Shown here in pieces: positions 50,013-60,884 of a stretch of DNA of 64,000 nt. Made by a program: the position numbers and the translations under genes. The stretch is from Acrasis kona (taxonomy: Eukaryota; Heterolobosea; Eutetramitea; Acrasida; Acrasidae): the NCBI GenBank assembly GCA_026419775.2, contig JAOPGA020001721.1, positions 1-64,000 on the forward strand, given 5' to 3'. The notes under the pieces are model-generated. The model did no database searches. It was not told where the DNA came from and saw only the letters and a list, made by a program, of their open reading frames with translations. The first letter of the stretch is position 1; every line of letters starts with the position of its first letter.

Positions 50013-51333
50013 ATGCTCGCTGGTCTAATCACCTTCTTACTGGCGATTGCCATGTTATTGACCGGTACCATGAACACGCTCTGTATGTTATTTTTATTTT
50101 CAAGTAGCTCATATGTATAGCTGGAAAGTATTCAGATTTGAGAGTTGTGAAGGGGACAGGTGATGGTCCACCAACAAATTTTGAACATCCTTTGTACGTA
50201 TTAATTTAATTACGACTCTTAATAACTTATTAAAGTTACCAAACGGGCGCGATGTTTATTGGAGAGCTATCATGTCTCTTCGTCTACTTTTTTACTCTTA
50301 CAGCCGCGTATAAATTTCTAAAAAGCAAATTATTAGGATTGTTTTCAAAAAGCAAAGATCCAATACAAACAGCAACACACACTGGATTAGACACACACCA
50401 ATACATTAATGAAAGCCAAGAAAACATTTCTTTACTACAAGAAAATCCAGCCAAGGGGCTAAATGAAGAGGTGGTTACCAACCAGAGATACACTAATCGT
50501 AAGTCGTAACTTTTAATCATTAATCAACCTTCATAGCATTGTTGTTCCTTATACCCGCCGCATGCGATCTTGGAGGGACCACATTAATGAACTTGGGATT
50601 AATTTTTACATATGCAAGCGTTTTTCAAATGTTGAGAGGGATACTTGTTGTATTCAATGCCATTCTTGCCGTTATATTTTTGAAACAAAAGCTCTTCTGG
50701 CATCACTGGGGAGGGATTCTTCTAATTACCATTGGAACTGGAATGGTGGGTCTAAGTAGCTTCTTAAATAAAAACAACGCAAATGCTCCAAAAAATCCTA
50801 CTTTAGGAAACATTTTAGTAATTTGTGCACAATTCTTTGCTGCTGTTCAATGTGTGGTTGAAGAGGCCATTCTTAATAAATATCCCGCGCAACCTCTACA
50901 AGTTGTCGGTTATGAAGGTTTTTGGGGTTTGTGTCTTGTTACTATTGTGTTATTTATTTTATACTTTATTCCTGGTAGTGATGCAGGTAGCGTCGAGAAT
51001 TTTGTGTATGCGACTGCACAGGTCGGAAGAGACTGGAAGTTATTATTGGCAACAATTGGCAGTATTGTCAGTATTGCATTCTTCAACTTTTTTGGTATTA
51101 CAATCACACAAAGAATATCTTCAACCACCAGATCTGCAATTGACAGCTGTAGGACATTGTTTATTTGGGTTGTCAGTCTGATCATTGGTTGGGAAGTGTT
51201 TGATTGGCTGCAATTAGGTGGTTTCGCTGTTCTTGTTGTTGGAACATTTATCTTCAATGAAGTTATTCGCATTCCATATTATCACCAATGGTACTTGAGG
51301 AGGAAGGCTCAAACAGAAGAACAAAAGAAATAA
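50013..51333 (+). CDS. SLC35F6: SLC35F6-like drug/metabolite transporter
   Basis: Four exons: 50013-50082, 50121-50193, 50236-50498 and 50537-51333; introns 38, 42 and 38 nt; 400 aa. It belongs to the nucleotide-sugar/EamA transporter superfamily. SLC35F6 is a lysosomal or mitochondrial-associated protein of unclear substrate. The first small exons restore the family N-terminus LLTGTMNTLSGKYSD, FEHPFYQTGAMFIGELSC. The core reads NPLLFLIPAACDLGGTTLM, SVFQMLRGILVVFNAI, VVEEAILNKY, GYEGFWGL, SIAFFNFFGITIT and SSTTRSAIDSCRTLFIW. Ten helices are expected. Alternative starts inside exon 3 would lose helix 1 and are rejected. Confidence 0.92.
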
Positions 51334-51506
51334 ACTCTTTTTTAAGAACATTGTTATTTAAAAACATTCGATCATTGTTCCGTCTTCTTCTGCTATTAAG
51401 TTAAAACATGAATGTTTGTTTAATTCTGAAACAGGCTGTACTTGGAAATTACCGCGATGAAGGGAGGTTGACCGACTATTGTTTATATAAACCAAACCGT
51501 TACACA

Positions 51507-54500
51507 ATGTCTGCGAAGTACTATACTTCGAACACATCAGCTGTAATACCGCCCTTTATTGATGCTACAAAAGGACGAGAGGATTTGATCGATTCTGAAT
51601 TCACACCGAAACCAAATCGCACGGGCGGTTCGTATGGATTTGATTCTGCTCAGAGTTCTCAGAAGTTAAATTTCGAATTCTCTCCGATCGAGAAGGATAT
51701 GAACAGCACTACAAATAGCTCGTTCACGATTGAAGTTAACCACGACGTTCTTCTGGATGAGGAGTCCCCAAGATTAAAATCATCAAAAAGTAACCCAGCC
51801 CCAAAACAACAAAACTTGAGTTACAAATCGGATAATATGATGAGGCGATCTCCTGGACTTCCATCCGCAGCTACACGCATGTCTAGCTCTACAAACAAAT
51901 CTGTACTACCGGCTGGTACTCAAGTGACTGTTACAAAAACTGTAACAAGCTATGAGAAAACGACCACACAGACTGGAGAACCTGTTTTGTATGAGGATGT
52001 TGCCGGGTCTCCTCTAAAAAGTTCTCTCTCCAACTCACAAAGGTCCTCACCTCGGTCTGGACAGACAACTGCAAGAAGCATTTCTGAATCTGACACAATA
52101 CTGTCACCGCCTAGATTGTACGCGAAGAGAGACTTGCACGAGATGAATTCTCAAGTCGACAGAATACTCAAGCGTAGAGCTGAGAGAGCAAATAGCGTGC
52201 TGCAACAATCACAAAATCCCGAATCAAAATCACGCACAGTTCATAACACCGTTGAGTCTAATTCTAGGAGCGACGAATTTGTTGAGGAAAACAAAAGTGC
52301 CGACAGAACAGAACAAGACAGGAGGTTCAAAGATTCGAGGCAAGTCAATTCAGAGCGCTTTCAACAAACAAGTCCCAACGATTATGACAACCGTAGGGGC
52401 CACAATGAAGAACGATCCAGCGTAGTAACAACCAAGAAAACAACAGAGCATTCTTTATCAAACCAGTCTTATCCAACACCTCCCACTAGAGACCGTAATG
52501 TACATATACCAAACCTAGATGTAGATAAAATTCAACGCGGTGGACATAAAGAGGTTTCACATGACCGTAAGGACGATTCAATAGGATCTGTTGACGAAGA
52601 TGACATTTTACAATCTTTCCTCTCCACACCCGATTCAAAATCTGATCGTGACTATGTACCTCAGAATAATGTTTACAAAAACCAAACCACACGATCTCCC
52701 AGGAATGATGTCAGACAATCAAGTCACCAAAACATCCACTCCCCTAACGAAGAAGACATTCAATATGAATCATATCGCGAAACTTTTAAATCAAGCAGTA
52801 ACAGAGCCTCACCTAGGGATCAATACGAAACAAGATATCAACAAAAACCACCAAGCAACAGAAGCTCCCCAAGAGAGTTAGCATACGAAAGATCACAAAC
52901 CAGATCAAGAGATAGAAGCAACATTAGTTCACCAAGAGAACAATTCCACGAAAGACATCAAACAAGATCAATGGACAGAAATTCACCCGGAAGATCCAAC
53001 ATGGATCGTTTCAGAGGAGAGTCACCCAGAAAAGACATTGATTTCCACAAGAATCATTCCGAACATAATGTGACTGACAGTGATAGGTATCAAGAATACA
53101 GAACAACAGAACAACAACAACAACAACCCATTGGATCCACATATGAAGAATACCGAAGGACAACAACCAAAACAAATCATCCCTCCAAACCCATGAATGA
53201 TTTCATCAACCAAGCAGAATCATACCAAACCACATTTAATCCTTCACCAATGGACCAATATCACATTAGAATCGACAAACCACCAAGTAACAAATCTTCA
53301 CCAAGAGATCAACAATTCGACACGAATCGTCAATCAAGGTCATCAAGTACCAAAAGTTCACCAAGGGATCACCACAACAAACAAGAACAATACCAAAGTA
53401 ACAAACCACCAAGCAACAGAAATTCACCAAGAGATCAACATTCAAGATCATCAAGCAACAGAAATTCACCAAGAGACTTTCAACAACAATTCGAAATGAA
53501 AAATCAATCAAGATCATCGAGCAACAGAAATTCACCACGTGACATTAATCGAATGAGAATTTCACCAAGAGATCAAGAATTTCAAAATGCGAATGAAAGA
53601 TCACATCATTTCGAATCATCATCATCACCACTCACTTCCAATCAACAACAATCACGCGACCATGATCAATATGATTACGATGATCGTTATAGAGATTCTA
53701 AATCTACATTACATCCATTCGAAAAGGATTATAAAAATCAATCTTCATCTCATCAACAACATGGTTACGAAAGACGATCATCTCCCGAATATCACAAACA
53801 TGCATCTTCATCAGATTACAATGATTCAAATCATCATTATTCAAATCACCCATTCAGAAACAAATCATCATCATCATCATCTCCAAGATTCAACAATAAC
53901 CAATATTATCAACAACAATATAATGACATTGAAGATGACGATGGTTATTATCGATCCATAACAACAATTACAGAAAAGAAAACAACCACGACGACCAATT
54001 CGAATTCTCCTCGAAATTCATCTGCTACATCTTTTGATTTTTATAAAAATAATCAATCGAGTCCAATCATCAACGTCAATAATAACCAAAAGAGAATCCA
54101 AACGAAAAGTAATAACGAACCAATTGACGATCGCTATGATTCAGATTTGAACATTTTTAATGAATTTTTAAACATGTCCACTTCTCCAATACCATCCAGA
54201 CAAGCCCCACCTCCACCACCACCATCTTCATCCGATACTTTCAAATCAAGACAAGAATCTTCATTTTCTACACCCATCGGTAATACAAGTGCTCATCATG
54301 GTAATATCAGTGGTGGTGGTGGTGGTAGAAAAAATAGAAGCGTGACTTTTGATGACGATAGTTTATTATCATCATCATCATCATCTAACATTATAAATAA
54401 CGAACAAGCGAACGATGACCAAGATGGAAGCGACTCTAGTTTGGAATACTTTTTGAATAACTTTGGATCCAAAAAATCAACGAGTACTCCTGTAGCGTCA

Positions 54501-55853
54501 TCTAGTAGGTCGAGTAAAAATGGTACTAGGTATGATGTACCTAGTCCAATTGATTACAAATCACGACCGCGGTCATCTAATGACCAATCGTTATCGTTGA
54601 TGAGCACAAATAACTCTTCGGTTCTTTCATCTCGTTCATCAAGATGCATCGTTGCAGATATGAGTCCATATTCGATGCTCCTTACGAATCAACCGCTCGC
54701 GAGAATTCCACCTCATTTTTATACGGTTGATACGGAATCAGCTGCCATCTACATTAGTAAAATAATGAACAATGACAACGCTAATGAACAAGAAGAGAAG
54801 GATAATCAACAAGAAGGCTCATCTTTGAAGCTAACTCCTTCGAGAGTTAATCAATTCAAAGCCAGAGAGTTGGTTTCGAAGGAAACGTTACGTTTGTTAA
54901 CCAATGGAGTAACTGGTGGTAATTTCTTTGGTTCTTCTGCTAGTACCAGAAAGGTTAGGCGCCCACAAACGCCCAATTCTAGATCAGATATTCACAATGA
55001 TAGTAAATCGACACAGCCACCTGGTTCTCCAGTCACAGATGATTTTAATAGCGAATTGGAGGATTTGACGGATAGCGAAGTTGATGTAAAGACGAGTGGA
55101 GGTGGTGCACATAATGTTTCTATTAGCATCGAATCGGCAGAGGAAAGAGAGAGAAAGACGCATGCCATAAGGAACCAAACCATGTCGCTTCCTTCTTATG
55201 GAGCTACTGGTGCTTCTCCTATATTGAATAATACTGGAAATTTTGTAAATTCTTCTCCAATAAATAATAGGGTATCTTCCGGAGGTGGAAGTACTGCTAA
55301 ATTAAAAAGAGTGCTGGCAATGTTCGAATCTCCTCATAATAATGTCCTTGTTGATAATAAACATGAAGGTGGCGTTCGTCCGACCATCAAAATTGCGTTG
55401 CAAGATGACTTCTTTGAAGCAGCAGATAGCGTGCAATTGTTTTCTATACACTTGAAGGACGAAAAGCATTGCTATGATGTTGTGGATAAGAGCCAGGCTG
55501 TATATAAGAATACCAAGAGAGGTTCCTCTCATAGAAGGTTTGTACATTTAGATGTAAAGAAGGGAACTTTACACTGGGCAACGAGCGAAAGGAATAGAAA
55601 TGCCATTAGTAGTGCTAGGACCATTAGTTTGAAACGAATTACGAATTTGAAGTTTTTGGAAATGACTTCAAAGGAGGCTGCACAATTGGGTGTCAAGATT
55701 AACTCATCAAATCCTACCAAAGCCTACTATGGTGTTGTGATAACGGGTGCCGAAAGACCTCTAGAGATTATTTTCGATTTGGAAGTTCAGGTTGCATGTG
55801 CGTGGGTTGCTGGATTGGTTTTGGCTAAAAGATTTGCATCAAACAATCAATGA
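51507..55853 (+). CDS. Large disordered protein with C-terminal PH-like domain
   Basis: Intronless. I prefer the ATG at 51507 (MSAKYYTSNTSA; 1448 aa), because a TATATAAACC box lies just before it. The in-frame ATG at 51408 would add 33 residues. About 1200 residues are disordered, rich in Ser, Asn, Gln, Arg and His, with SPRD repeats (see repeat entry) and a short poly-Pro (APPPPPPSSS). Residues about 1315-1445 resemble a PH domain of the cell-cortex Mcp5/Num1 type: RRFVHLDVKKGTLHWATSE, ISLKRITNLKFLE, ERPLEIIFDLEVQVACAWVAGL. I infer membrane or cortex anchoring through the PH part and many phosphorylation sites. Confidence 0.75.
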   Translation: MSAKYYTSNTSAVIPPFIDATKGREDLIDSEFTPKPNRTGGSYGFDSAQSSQKLNFEFSPIEKDMNSTTNSSFTIEVNHDVLLDEESPRLKSSKSNPAPKQQNLSYKSDNMMRRSPGLPSAATRMSSSTNKSVLPAGTQVTVTKTVTSYEKTTTQTGEPVLYEDVAGSPLKSSLSNSQRSSPRSGQTTARSISESDTILSPPRLYAKRDLHEMNSQVDRILKRRAERANSVLQQSQNPESKSRTVHNTVESNSRSDEFVEENKSADRTEQDRRFKDSRQVNSERFQQTSPNDYDNRRGHNEERSSVVTTKKTTEHSLSNQSYPTPPTRDRNVHIPNLDVDKIQRGGHKEVSHDRKDDSIGSVDEDDILQSFLSTPDSKSDRDYVPQNNVYKNQTTRSPRNDVRQSSHQNIHSPNEEDIQYESYRETFKSSSNRASPRDQYETRYQQKPPSNRSSPRELAYERSQTRSRDRSNISSPREQFHERHQTRSMDRNSPGRSNMDRFRGESPRKDIDFHKNHSEHNVTDSDRYQEYRTTEQQQQQPIGSTYEEYRRTTTKTNHPSKPMNDFINQAESYQTTFNPSPMDQYHIRIDKPPSNKSSPRDQQFDTNRQSRSSSTKSSPRDHHNKQEQYQSNKPPSNRNSPRDQHSRSSSNRNSPRDFQQQFEMKNQSRSSSNRNSPRDINRMRISPRDQEFQNANERSHHFESSSSPLTSNQQQSRDHDQYDYDDRYRDSKSTLHPFEKDYKNQSSSHQQHGYERRSSPEYHKHASSSDYNDSNHHYSNHPFRNKSSSSSSPRFNNNQYYQQQYNDIEDDDGYYRSITTITEKKTTTTTNSNSPRNSSATSFDFYKNNQSSPIINVNNNQKRIQTKSNNEPIDDRYDSDLNIFNEFLNMSTSPIPSRQAPPPPPPSSSDTFKSRQESSFSTPIGNTSAHHGNISGGGGGRKNRSVTFDDDSLLSSSSSSNIINNEQANDDQDGSDSSLEYFLNNFGSKKSTSTPVASSSRSSKNGTRYDVPSPIDYKSRPRSSNDQSLSLMSTNNSSVLSSRSSRCIVADMSPYSMLLTNQPLARIPPHFYTVDTESAAIYISKIMNNDNANEQEEKDNQQEGSSLKLTPSRVNQFKARELVSKETLRLLTNGVTGGNFFGSSASTRKVRRPQTPNSRSDIHNDSKSTQPPGSPVTDDFNSELEDLTDSEVDVKTSGGGAHNVSISIESAEERERKTHAIRNQTMSLPSYGATGASPILNNTGNFVNSSPINNRVSSGGGSTAKLKRVLAMFESPHNNVLVDNKHEGGVRPTIKIALQDDFFEAADSVQLFSIHLKDEKHCYDVVDKSQAVYKNTKRGSSHRRFVHLDVKKGTLHWATSERNRNAISSARTISLKRITNLKFLEMTSKEAAQLGVKINSSNPTKAYYGVVITGAERPLEIIFDLEVQVACAWVAGLVLAKRFASNNQ
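52795..53575 (+). repeat. Degenerate SSNRxSPRD protein repeats
   Basis: About ten copies of a short motif (SSNRASPRD, PSNRSSPRE, PSNKSSPRD, SSTKSSPRD, SSNRNSPRD) spaced 10-50 residues apart. Several are near identical at DNA level (for example around 53410, 53455 and 53515). Each has a Ser-Pro and basic neighbour, a plausible proline-directed kinase site. Confidence 0.75.
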
Positions 55854-55862
55854 TTAAAATAT

Positions 55863-56918
55863 TTATTCACAACTAAATACATGTTCATCATGTTCTTGTT
55901 CTGTTTTAAATTCACTAGCACACATGTCACATTTGTAAATCTCCTCCTTCTTGGGAGGAATTTTGGGTGGAAATTTGGGTGGAATTTTGGGTGGAATTTT
56001 GGGTGGTACTGTTGACTTCTTTTGTGCAGGTTGTACATTTGCAACTACTGGCGTTGCATTATTGGTATTATAAGCGGCAGTCGTCGGTGGTTTCGGCTTT
56101 TCTGCTACATTATTCTTTGAAGGAATTTTGGGAGGTTTAACAACTGGTTTAGAAGCAGGTATGAAAGGAGGAGGTTTAACACTAACTGACGCCTGAACAG
56201 AAGAAGAGGATGGAGCAACTTTCACAACAGGTAACGTTGTTTGTACCTTGGTGGAAGTCTGCGGTATTGGAGGTTTATTTGATTGTGCTTTATCATTTAC
56301 AGGTACACTTTGTCTTTTTATAAGTGTTTTTGCTTCTTTTAATCTCTTCTCTTCTTCTTGTTTCTGTTGTAACTGCCTCTTCTCTGCTTGTATTCTCAAC
56401 TGCCTTTCCTTTTCTTCAGACTCTATTCTTCTGGCTTCTTCTTCCTCTAATGCGCGTAGTTCTTCTTCTTGTCTAATCCTCTCGAGCTTTAACTTTGTTT
56501 TATAATTATGCTCCCACTTATCAAGAGTCTTTTTGGTGAAAGTGCGAAGGGATATTGATTCATGATCGATGGGGCCAAAAAGTGGACGATGTAACCCTTG
56601 TTGAGACCAAATGTCGACCTCGTTTGTTTGCTCCGTTGCCGTAGGTTTTATTTTTTGTTTGGAGAATAAACTAGATTCACAATCATCCTTATAAAAATGA
56701 TCAAATGTAATAAACTTCCTGTCACAATCGTCGTCGTCGTCATCTGCTATTCGTTTCCTCCTTTTAAGGTTTTGTTTGCCTTTGATACATTCGGTGACGT
56801 GATTGTTTAATTGGTCCCTATCTATTGATACTTGACAAAGCAGACAGAGTTGTTTCGTGTTGCTGTTCAATTTTGTATCATCCATCTTTACAATCACCTT
56901 CAACAAAGTCAACCTCAT
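55863..56918 (-). CDS. Coiled-coil protein flanked by two C2HC zinc fingers
   Basis: Intronless, 351 aa from 56918; the downstream ATG at 56885 (MDDTKLN) is an alternative. An N-terminal finger (about 24-45: CLLCQVSIDRDQLNNHVTEC) and a C-terminal finger (about 329-350: CDMCASEFKTEQEHDEHVFSC) are of the Cx2C...Hx3-4C type used by UBZ ubiquitin-binding fingers. Between them lie a Glu/Arg coiled coil (about 130-205) and a Pro/Lys-rich part with KIPPKIPP repeats. Two UBZ-like fingers around a coiled coil recall TAX1BP1/NDP52-type adaptors, but homology is unproven. Its stop is 9 bp from the convergent gene. Confidence 0.65.
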   Translation of the reverse strand: MRLTLLKVIVKMDDTKLNSNTKQLCLLCQVSIDRDQLNNHVTECIKGKQNLKRRKRIADDDDDDCDRKFITFDHFYKDDCESSLFSKQKIKPTATEQTNEVDIWSQQGLHRPLFGPIDHESISLRTFTKKTLDKWEHNYKTKLKLERIRQEEELRALEEEEARRIESEEKERQLRIQAEKRQLQQKQEEEKRLKEAKTLIKRQSVPVNDKAQSNKPPIPQTSTKVQTTLPVVKVAPSSSSVQASVSVKPPPFIPASKPVVKPPKIPSKNNVAEKPKPPTTAAYNTNNATPVVANVQPAQKKSTVPPKIPPKIPPKFPPKIPPKKEEIYKCDMCASEFKTEQEHDEHVFSCE

Positions 56919-57835
56919 ATCACAAACTAGAACTTCAAAATTATTTTTTTTGATGTACTATGCTATACATTGTACTATAGACATACAAGGTCCTTAGCTT
57001 GGCATGAAAATCAACTTGGATCCGAACCAAATCCTAGTGACATTGATGACGTGCATAAAAGGTTGAGGATGATGCAAATTAGTGGAGGACCAGGAACTGG
57101 AAAGAGCAGACTGAATCAGGACGCTTTGACCGATAAAATACATAAAGAAGGATCCAGGAAATCAGATGCTACAAGCTATTCCTGTTCTAATGTCATTCGG
57201 TGGTGGCACAAAAGCAATCAGTAAGTGTGAGGAGAGATTGTTAACTACCAGGATGTTGTACTCTTATTTTGGGCTTTATTTTGATCCAAGATGGTCGTGT
57301 ACTGATGCCATATGTTGTCATGATTTCAGTTCTTGCAATATCAACAATGACTCCGCGGTGAAAAATTCTAAGAGAAAGAATGGATTGTTTAAGAATGCTG
57401 CAGACTTTAATGAAAGAGTTGGTAAGAGCATATTAAAACGTTCAATGTGCTTTTTCTGTTTTGGAACAATAAATCAACCGATTAAACATGTTCTGCTTCT
57501 GTCACTGTCTTTAAATCTTTCTTAAATAATTTTCAAGGGTAGGTTGCTATAAGGTATATTGATTCCTAGGTGGGCTGTTGCTTGTCGTTCAAGTTGAAGA
57601 TTGCGAATAGCTGATATTCTTCCATAGTGGTGGCATTTGCGATTTTGATTATGTGTAATATCATAGACCTTGGTAATAACATGACTGCATCATTGCAAGA
57701 CTGGGTGATACTACATATCACTATTGCTTTGTAATTTCCTCATTGACATGTTGTTTTGCTGAAAGTACCTACACACATTGTAATTTGAAGTTCACATTCC
57801 ATTAGCCAACCCAGATACATTTAACAAACACAAAC
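56919..57835. other. Spacer with a P-loop relic
   Basis: 917 bp without an intact gene. A helicase-like fragment occupies 56970-57440 (separate entry). 57540-57835 is AT-rich with nothing recognisable except the HGH1 promoter. Confidence 0.5.
56970..57440 (+). pseudogene. P-loop NTPase (helicase-like) fragment
   Basis: One frame gives HKRLRMMQISGGPGTGKSRL, a Walker A in the setting typical of Pif1/SF1 helicases. It ends after about 80 residues. A second frame continues with LQAIPVLMSFGGGTKAI and about 100 more residues. No Walker B or later helicase motif is visible. It may be a decayed host helicase or a leftover of a Helitron-type DNA transposon. The evidence for either is thin. Confidence 0.4.
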
Positions 57836-59269
57836 ATGACCAAAGTGGATGAATCAGAAGCAACACCTTCTTTGGATGTATTGCTCAGCGATATGTTCGG
57901 TTTCTTGGAGACAAGTGAAAATCCAATTGTTAAAATTAACACATTGGGTGGACTACTTCCATTTTTAAGATCATCAGCACACGTAGATCATTTGGAACAA
58001 CATTATTTGAAAAAATCAGTATTAGCTCTTAAAGAGCAACTAGATTCATCATATGTAACCAACCATCTATTATCAATATTTAACATGCAAGGTTGTTACT
58101 AAACTAGCATTGCAATGCCTGATTGCCCTGACCTCTTCAAAGGAAGTATCCGAAGATTTAAATGATGACGTACCTCTTGACGACGTTCCAACAGGTGGTG
58201 CCAATTATGAATTTATCAAGGAAATGATAAAGCAAGGAATAGTGGACAAGATGATGACAATGCTAATCACAGCAGAGATTACAAGCAAGACGGACGAAGG
58301 CAAACATCAGTTGGACATTATGGCTCTTTGTGCAATCCTACTAAACAATGTCACAACGACCACTTATGGTGCAAGAAAATTACTTCAATTAAAATGTGTA
58401 GAAGACACTCTAAATGATGTCGCAGAGAAGGAAGAGGACATTGAGGCTTCAGAAGAAGATGAAGATGACCAAGATGAAGAAGAAGAGAAGGATGGCTTCC
58501 ATGCAGGATATTACGTTTACAAGTTGGTTGATTGGTTCAGAACTAGACCAGAAGATAAATTCACATCATGGATCCCAAACATTCTCACAAATGTCACAAA
58601 CGTAAGTTTTATTTAATCATGCATGCAAAACGTTTTTTTTAGATAAGTGATGGAAGAGACCTGATGCTCAAGAAGGACCAAGAGTCAGTATTGGGTTCGG
58701 ATCATTTCCTACTTTCAGACCTAGTTGGCACCAACTACCATAACTCCATCTTGACCCACTCAAGTGCAGTCAAACGCAGTGGGGCCCTCAAAACCGTTCG
58801 CAACTGTCTATTTGAAAAGGAAGAACATTTTCGCATTATTCACGAAACACCGCTATTGGACATTGTGCTCACAAGACTATCCAGCAAACAACAAGATGAA
58901 ATTGAAAAAGTTGATTCCCTACGAAACTTGTTATCAGAAGTTGTTTTAATCATGACCGCATCAAAAACTGGGACTGAAGCATTAACAACCGAAACATCTT
59001 ATCAAGCACTAGAAAGAGCCGAAGAAAATGCACATAAGGCAGGATCTGAAAGTGACAAGAAAATCATTTCCAATGTTAGCATCATTATGGACAGAGTCAA
59101 GAGGAGGATAGCAGAAAGGAGCGGAGTGCAGTTTGGTGAAGGTGAGTTTGTTAGGCTTGAGACCATAGAGGATGACGAGGAGGAAGAAGAGGAAACTCCG
59201 ATGCAGTCCATATTGCCACCAAGTGATGACTCTGTTGATTCCGATCGTGTATCATTTCCGAATAAATAG
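57836..59269 (+). CDS. HGH1: HGH1 homologue (eEF2 folding chaperone partner)
   Basis: Three exons: 57836-58054, 58092-58601 and 58643-59269; introns 37 and 41 nt; 451 aa. HGH1 is an ARM-repeat protein that helps TRiC and Hsp90 fold elongation factor 2. Seen: ILLNNVTTTTYGARKLLQ, an acidic loop (EEDEDDQDEEEE), WIPNILTNVTNISDGRDLML, and the family core HSSAVKRSGALKTVRNCLFE with LLSEVVLIMTASKTGTEAL. Intron 1 removes a short out-of-frame stretch and restores DSSYVVTKLALQCLIALTS. The acidic insert and tail are longer than in animals. Confidence 0.85.
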
Positions 59270-59359
59270 ATATGATTTTGTAAACACGTTTCCTAATTCC
59301 GGAGCCCAATGTGCAGGAATTTTAAAGTTGACCGCAATTAACATTCAACCACATTAACA

Positions 59360-59824
59360 ATGAGCGCACAACAAGAGAGAACTTTCATCGCCCTAAAGCC
59401 AGATGCTGTCCAAAGAAACTTGGTCGGTGAGGTTATCCGTCGCTTTGAGGCCAAGGGCTTCAAGTTAGTTGGCTTGAAGTTGGTTAAGCCATCCGTTGAG
59501 ACCGCAGAGGAACACTACGCCGAGCACAAGGGCAAGGGTTTCTACAAGGGATTGGTAGACTTCATCACCTCCGGACCCGTTGTTGCTATGGTATGGCAAG
59601 GAAAGGGTGTCGTCGCCTCAGCAAGAAAGTTGATCGGTGCCACCAACCCATTAACCAGCGAGCCAGGAACCATCCGTGGTGATTTGGCCGTTGACGTTGG
59701 AAGAAATGTCATCCACGGTTCTGACTCAACAGACTCAGCCCAAAGAGAGATCTCATTGTGGTTCAAGGAAGGAGAGATTGCCGACTGGACCCCAGTAAGC
59801 AACGCATGGGTTTACGAGAACTGA
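59360..59824 (+). CDS. Nucleoside diphosphate kinase
   Basis: Intronless, 154 aa, complete. It transfers phosphate from ATP to NDPs through a phospho-histidine. Seen: [19 protein letters not shown], the [14 protein letters not shown] segment, [14 protein letters not shown], and the active site [18 protein letters not shown] with the catalytic His. No targeting peptide, so a cytosolic group-I enzyme. Codon use is G/C-ended compared with neighbours, as expected for a highly expressed gene. Confidence 0.98.
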   Translation: MSAQQERTFIALKPDAVQRNLVGEVIRRFEAKGFKLVGLKLVKPSVETAEEHYAEHKGKGFYKGLVDFITSGPVVAMVWQGKGVVASARKLIGATNPLTSEPGTIRGDLAVDVGRNVIHGSDSTDSAQREISLWFKEGEIADWTPVSNAWVYEN

Positions 59825-60195
59825 ATAACTCAATCAAATAAATCAAAACTATAATTTAAATCTTATACACATTCTTGATTTAAAAGCATCAATCATTTAT
59901 CACTTAAAGTAGATGCCTGTTGGTCCATCATGTTTGGTCTGAAACACTTTTTGTTAAGCGTAATTGCTATTTTCCATGTAGCCAAAAGAGAACTGATGTT
60001 TGTGGACCGTTGCTGTAAGGATCACTTTGAAACAAAGCAGATTGCCACTTCATTCTAAAAGTGGTATTAAAATCGCCAAAACACATCGATTCGGGGTTGG
60101 AATCAACAGCAAAACACATTTAGAGATGTATCTGCTCAGGATAAGAGGTCCACATTTTAAAGAATAACAACCATTCATTCAAAGCAAAAGCAAAC
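59825..60195. other. Intergenic region
   Basis: 371 bp of AT-rich DNA with the kinase 3' UTR (AATAAA-like near 59838) and the upstream part of the next gene. I see no other element. Confidence 0.45.
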
Positions 60196-60789
60196 ATGCC
60201 AGAGTCATTCTACTACAACAATCCACATGTTCAAGGATCATTCAAAGCAACAGATGACGTTGCAACCAACTTACCAAACAAAAAGCTAGCTTGTGCGCCA
60301 TCAATTTTGGATAGAAAACTCAGCGTGATTTGCTCAATAATAATTATAATACATATGACCTACCACGTGGTTATGACGTCACATCATACAATCATGATAT
60401 GGGTGTTTTCAATGTATTCGGTGCCATTTGGAATTTTAATATCATCTTGCTGCCTTTTGGCCTGTGGTGCAGGTTTATTGTGTGGAGTTATTGGTCTGAT
60501 GTCAATAAGCAAAGAAAGAAAGACATCCAGTGTCAAACTGATGATTTTGTACCTTGCCTTCTTGATCGCTTTAATGTTTGTACAGCTTACTTTAGAGGCT
60601 TGTTCGATCGTTATTTTCCATACAGAACTTCGATATGAAAACATTATCCAAGATGACGTCGTCACTAACGTATCGGTAAAATACAGTCTTATCGGAGTTC
60701 ACATCTTAATATACCTAATACACATTGCATTTTCTGCTGCTCTTTACAAAAGATCAAGAAGAAAGCAAGTAATGACCGCAATAATCTGA
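60196..60789 (+). CDS. Four-helix membrane protein, 197 aa (unknown)
   Basis: Intronless. A 40-residue soluble N-terminus (MPESFYYNNPHVQGSF) is followed by helices at about 41-62, 68-100 (likely one long or two short), 114-138 and 163-185, and a basic tail (KRSRRKQ). The pattern is tetraspan-like, but the tetraspanin CCG motif is absent. Family not recognised. Confidence 0.65.
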   Translation: MPESFYYNNPHVQGSFKATDDVATNLPNKKLACAPSILDRKLSVICSIIIIIHMTYHVVMTSHHTIMIWVFSMYSVPFGILISSCCLLACGAGLLCGVIGLMSISKERKTSSVKLMILYLAFLIALMFVQLTLEACSIVIFHTELRYENIIQDDVVTNVSVKYSLIGVHILIYLIHIAFSAALYKRSRRKQVMTAII

Positions 60790-60884
60790 GCAAGGGATTA
60801 AAGATTTAAATTCTGAAATTAAACGAAGTTTTATTGATCTTTTTGTAAAACAAGACAAATTAATTTTTAAAAATATCTTTTAAT

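Noticed and set aside
49839-50112. Small spliced minus-strand gene containing REFYVRNRVLVGRIK
   Set aside because: Its upstream exon would overlap the first exons of SLC35F6, which are supported by family sequence; no start codon otherwise.
58083-58098. A tiny intron after a first HGH1 exon ending near 58090
   Set aside because: A 37-nt intron 58055-58091 restores a family-like sequence (VVTKLALQCLIALTS) in phase.
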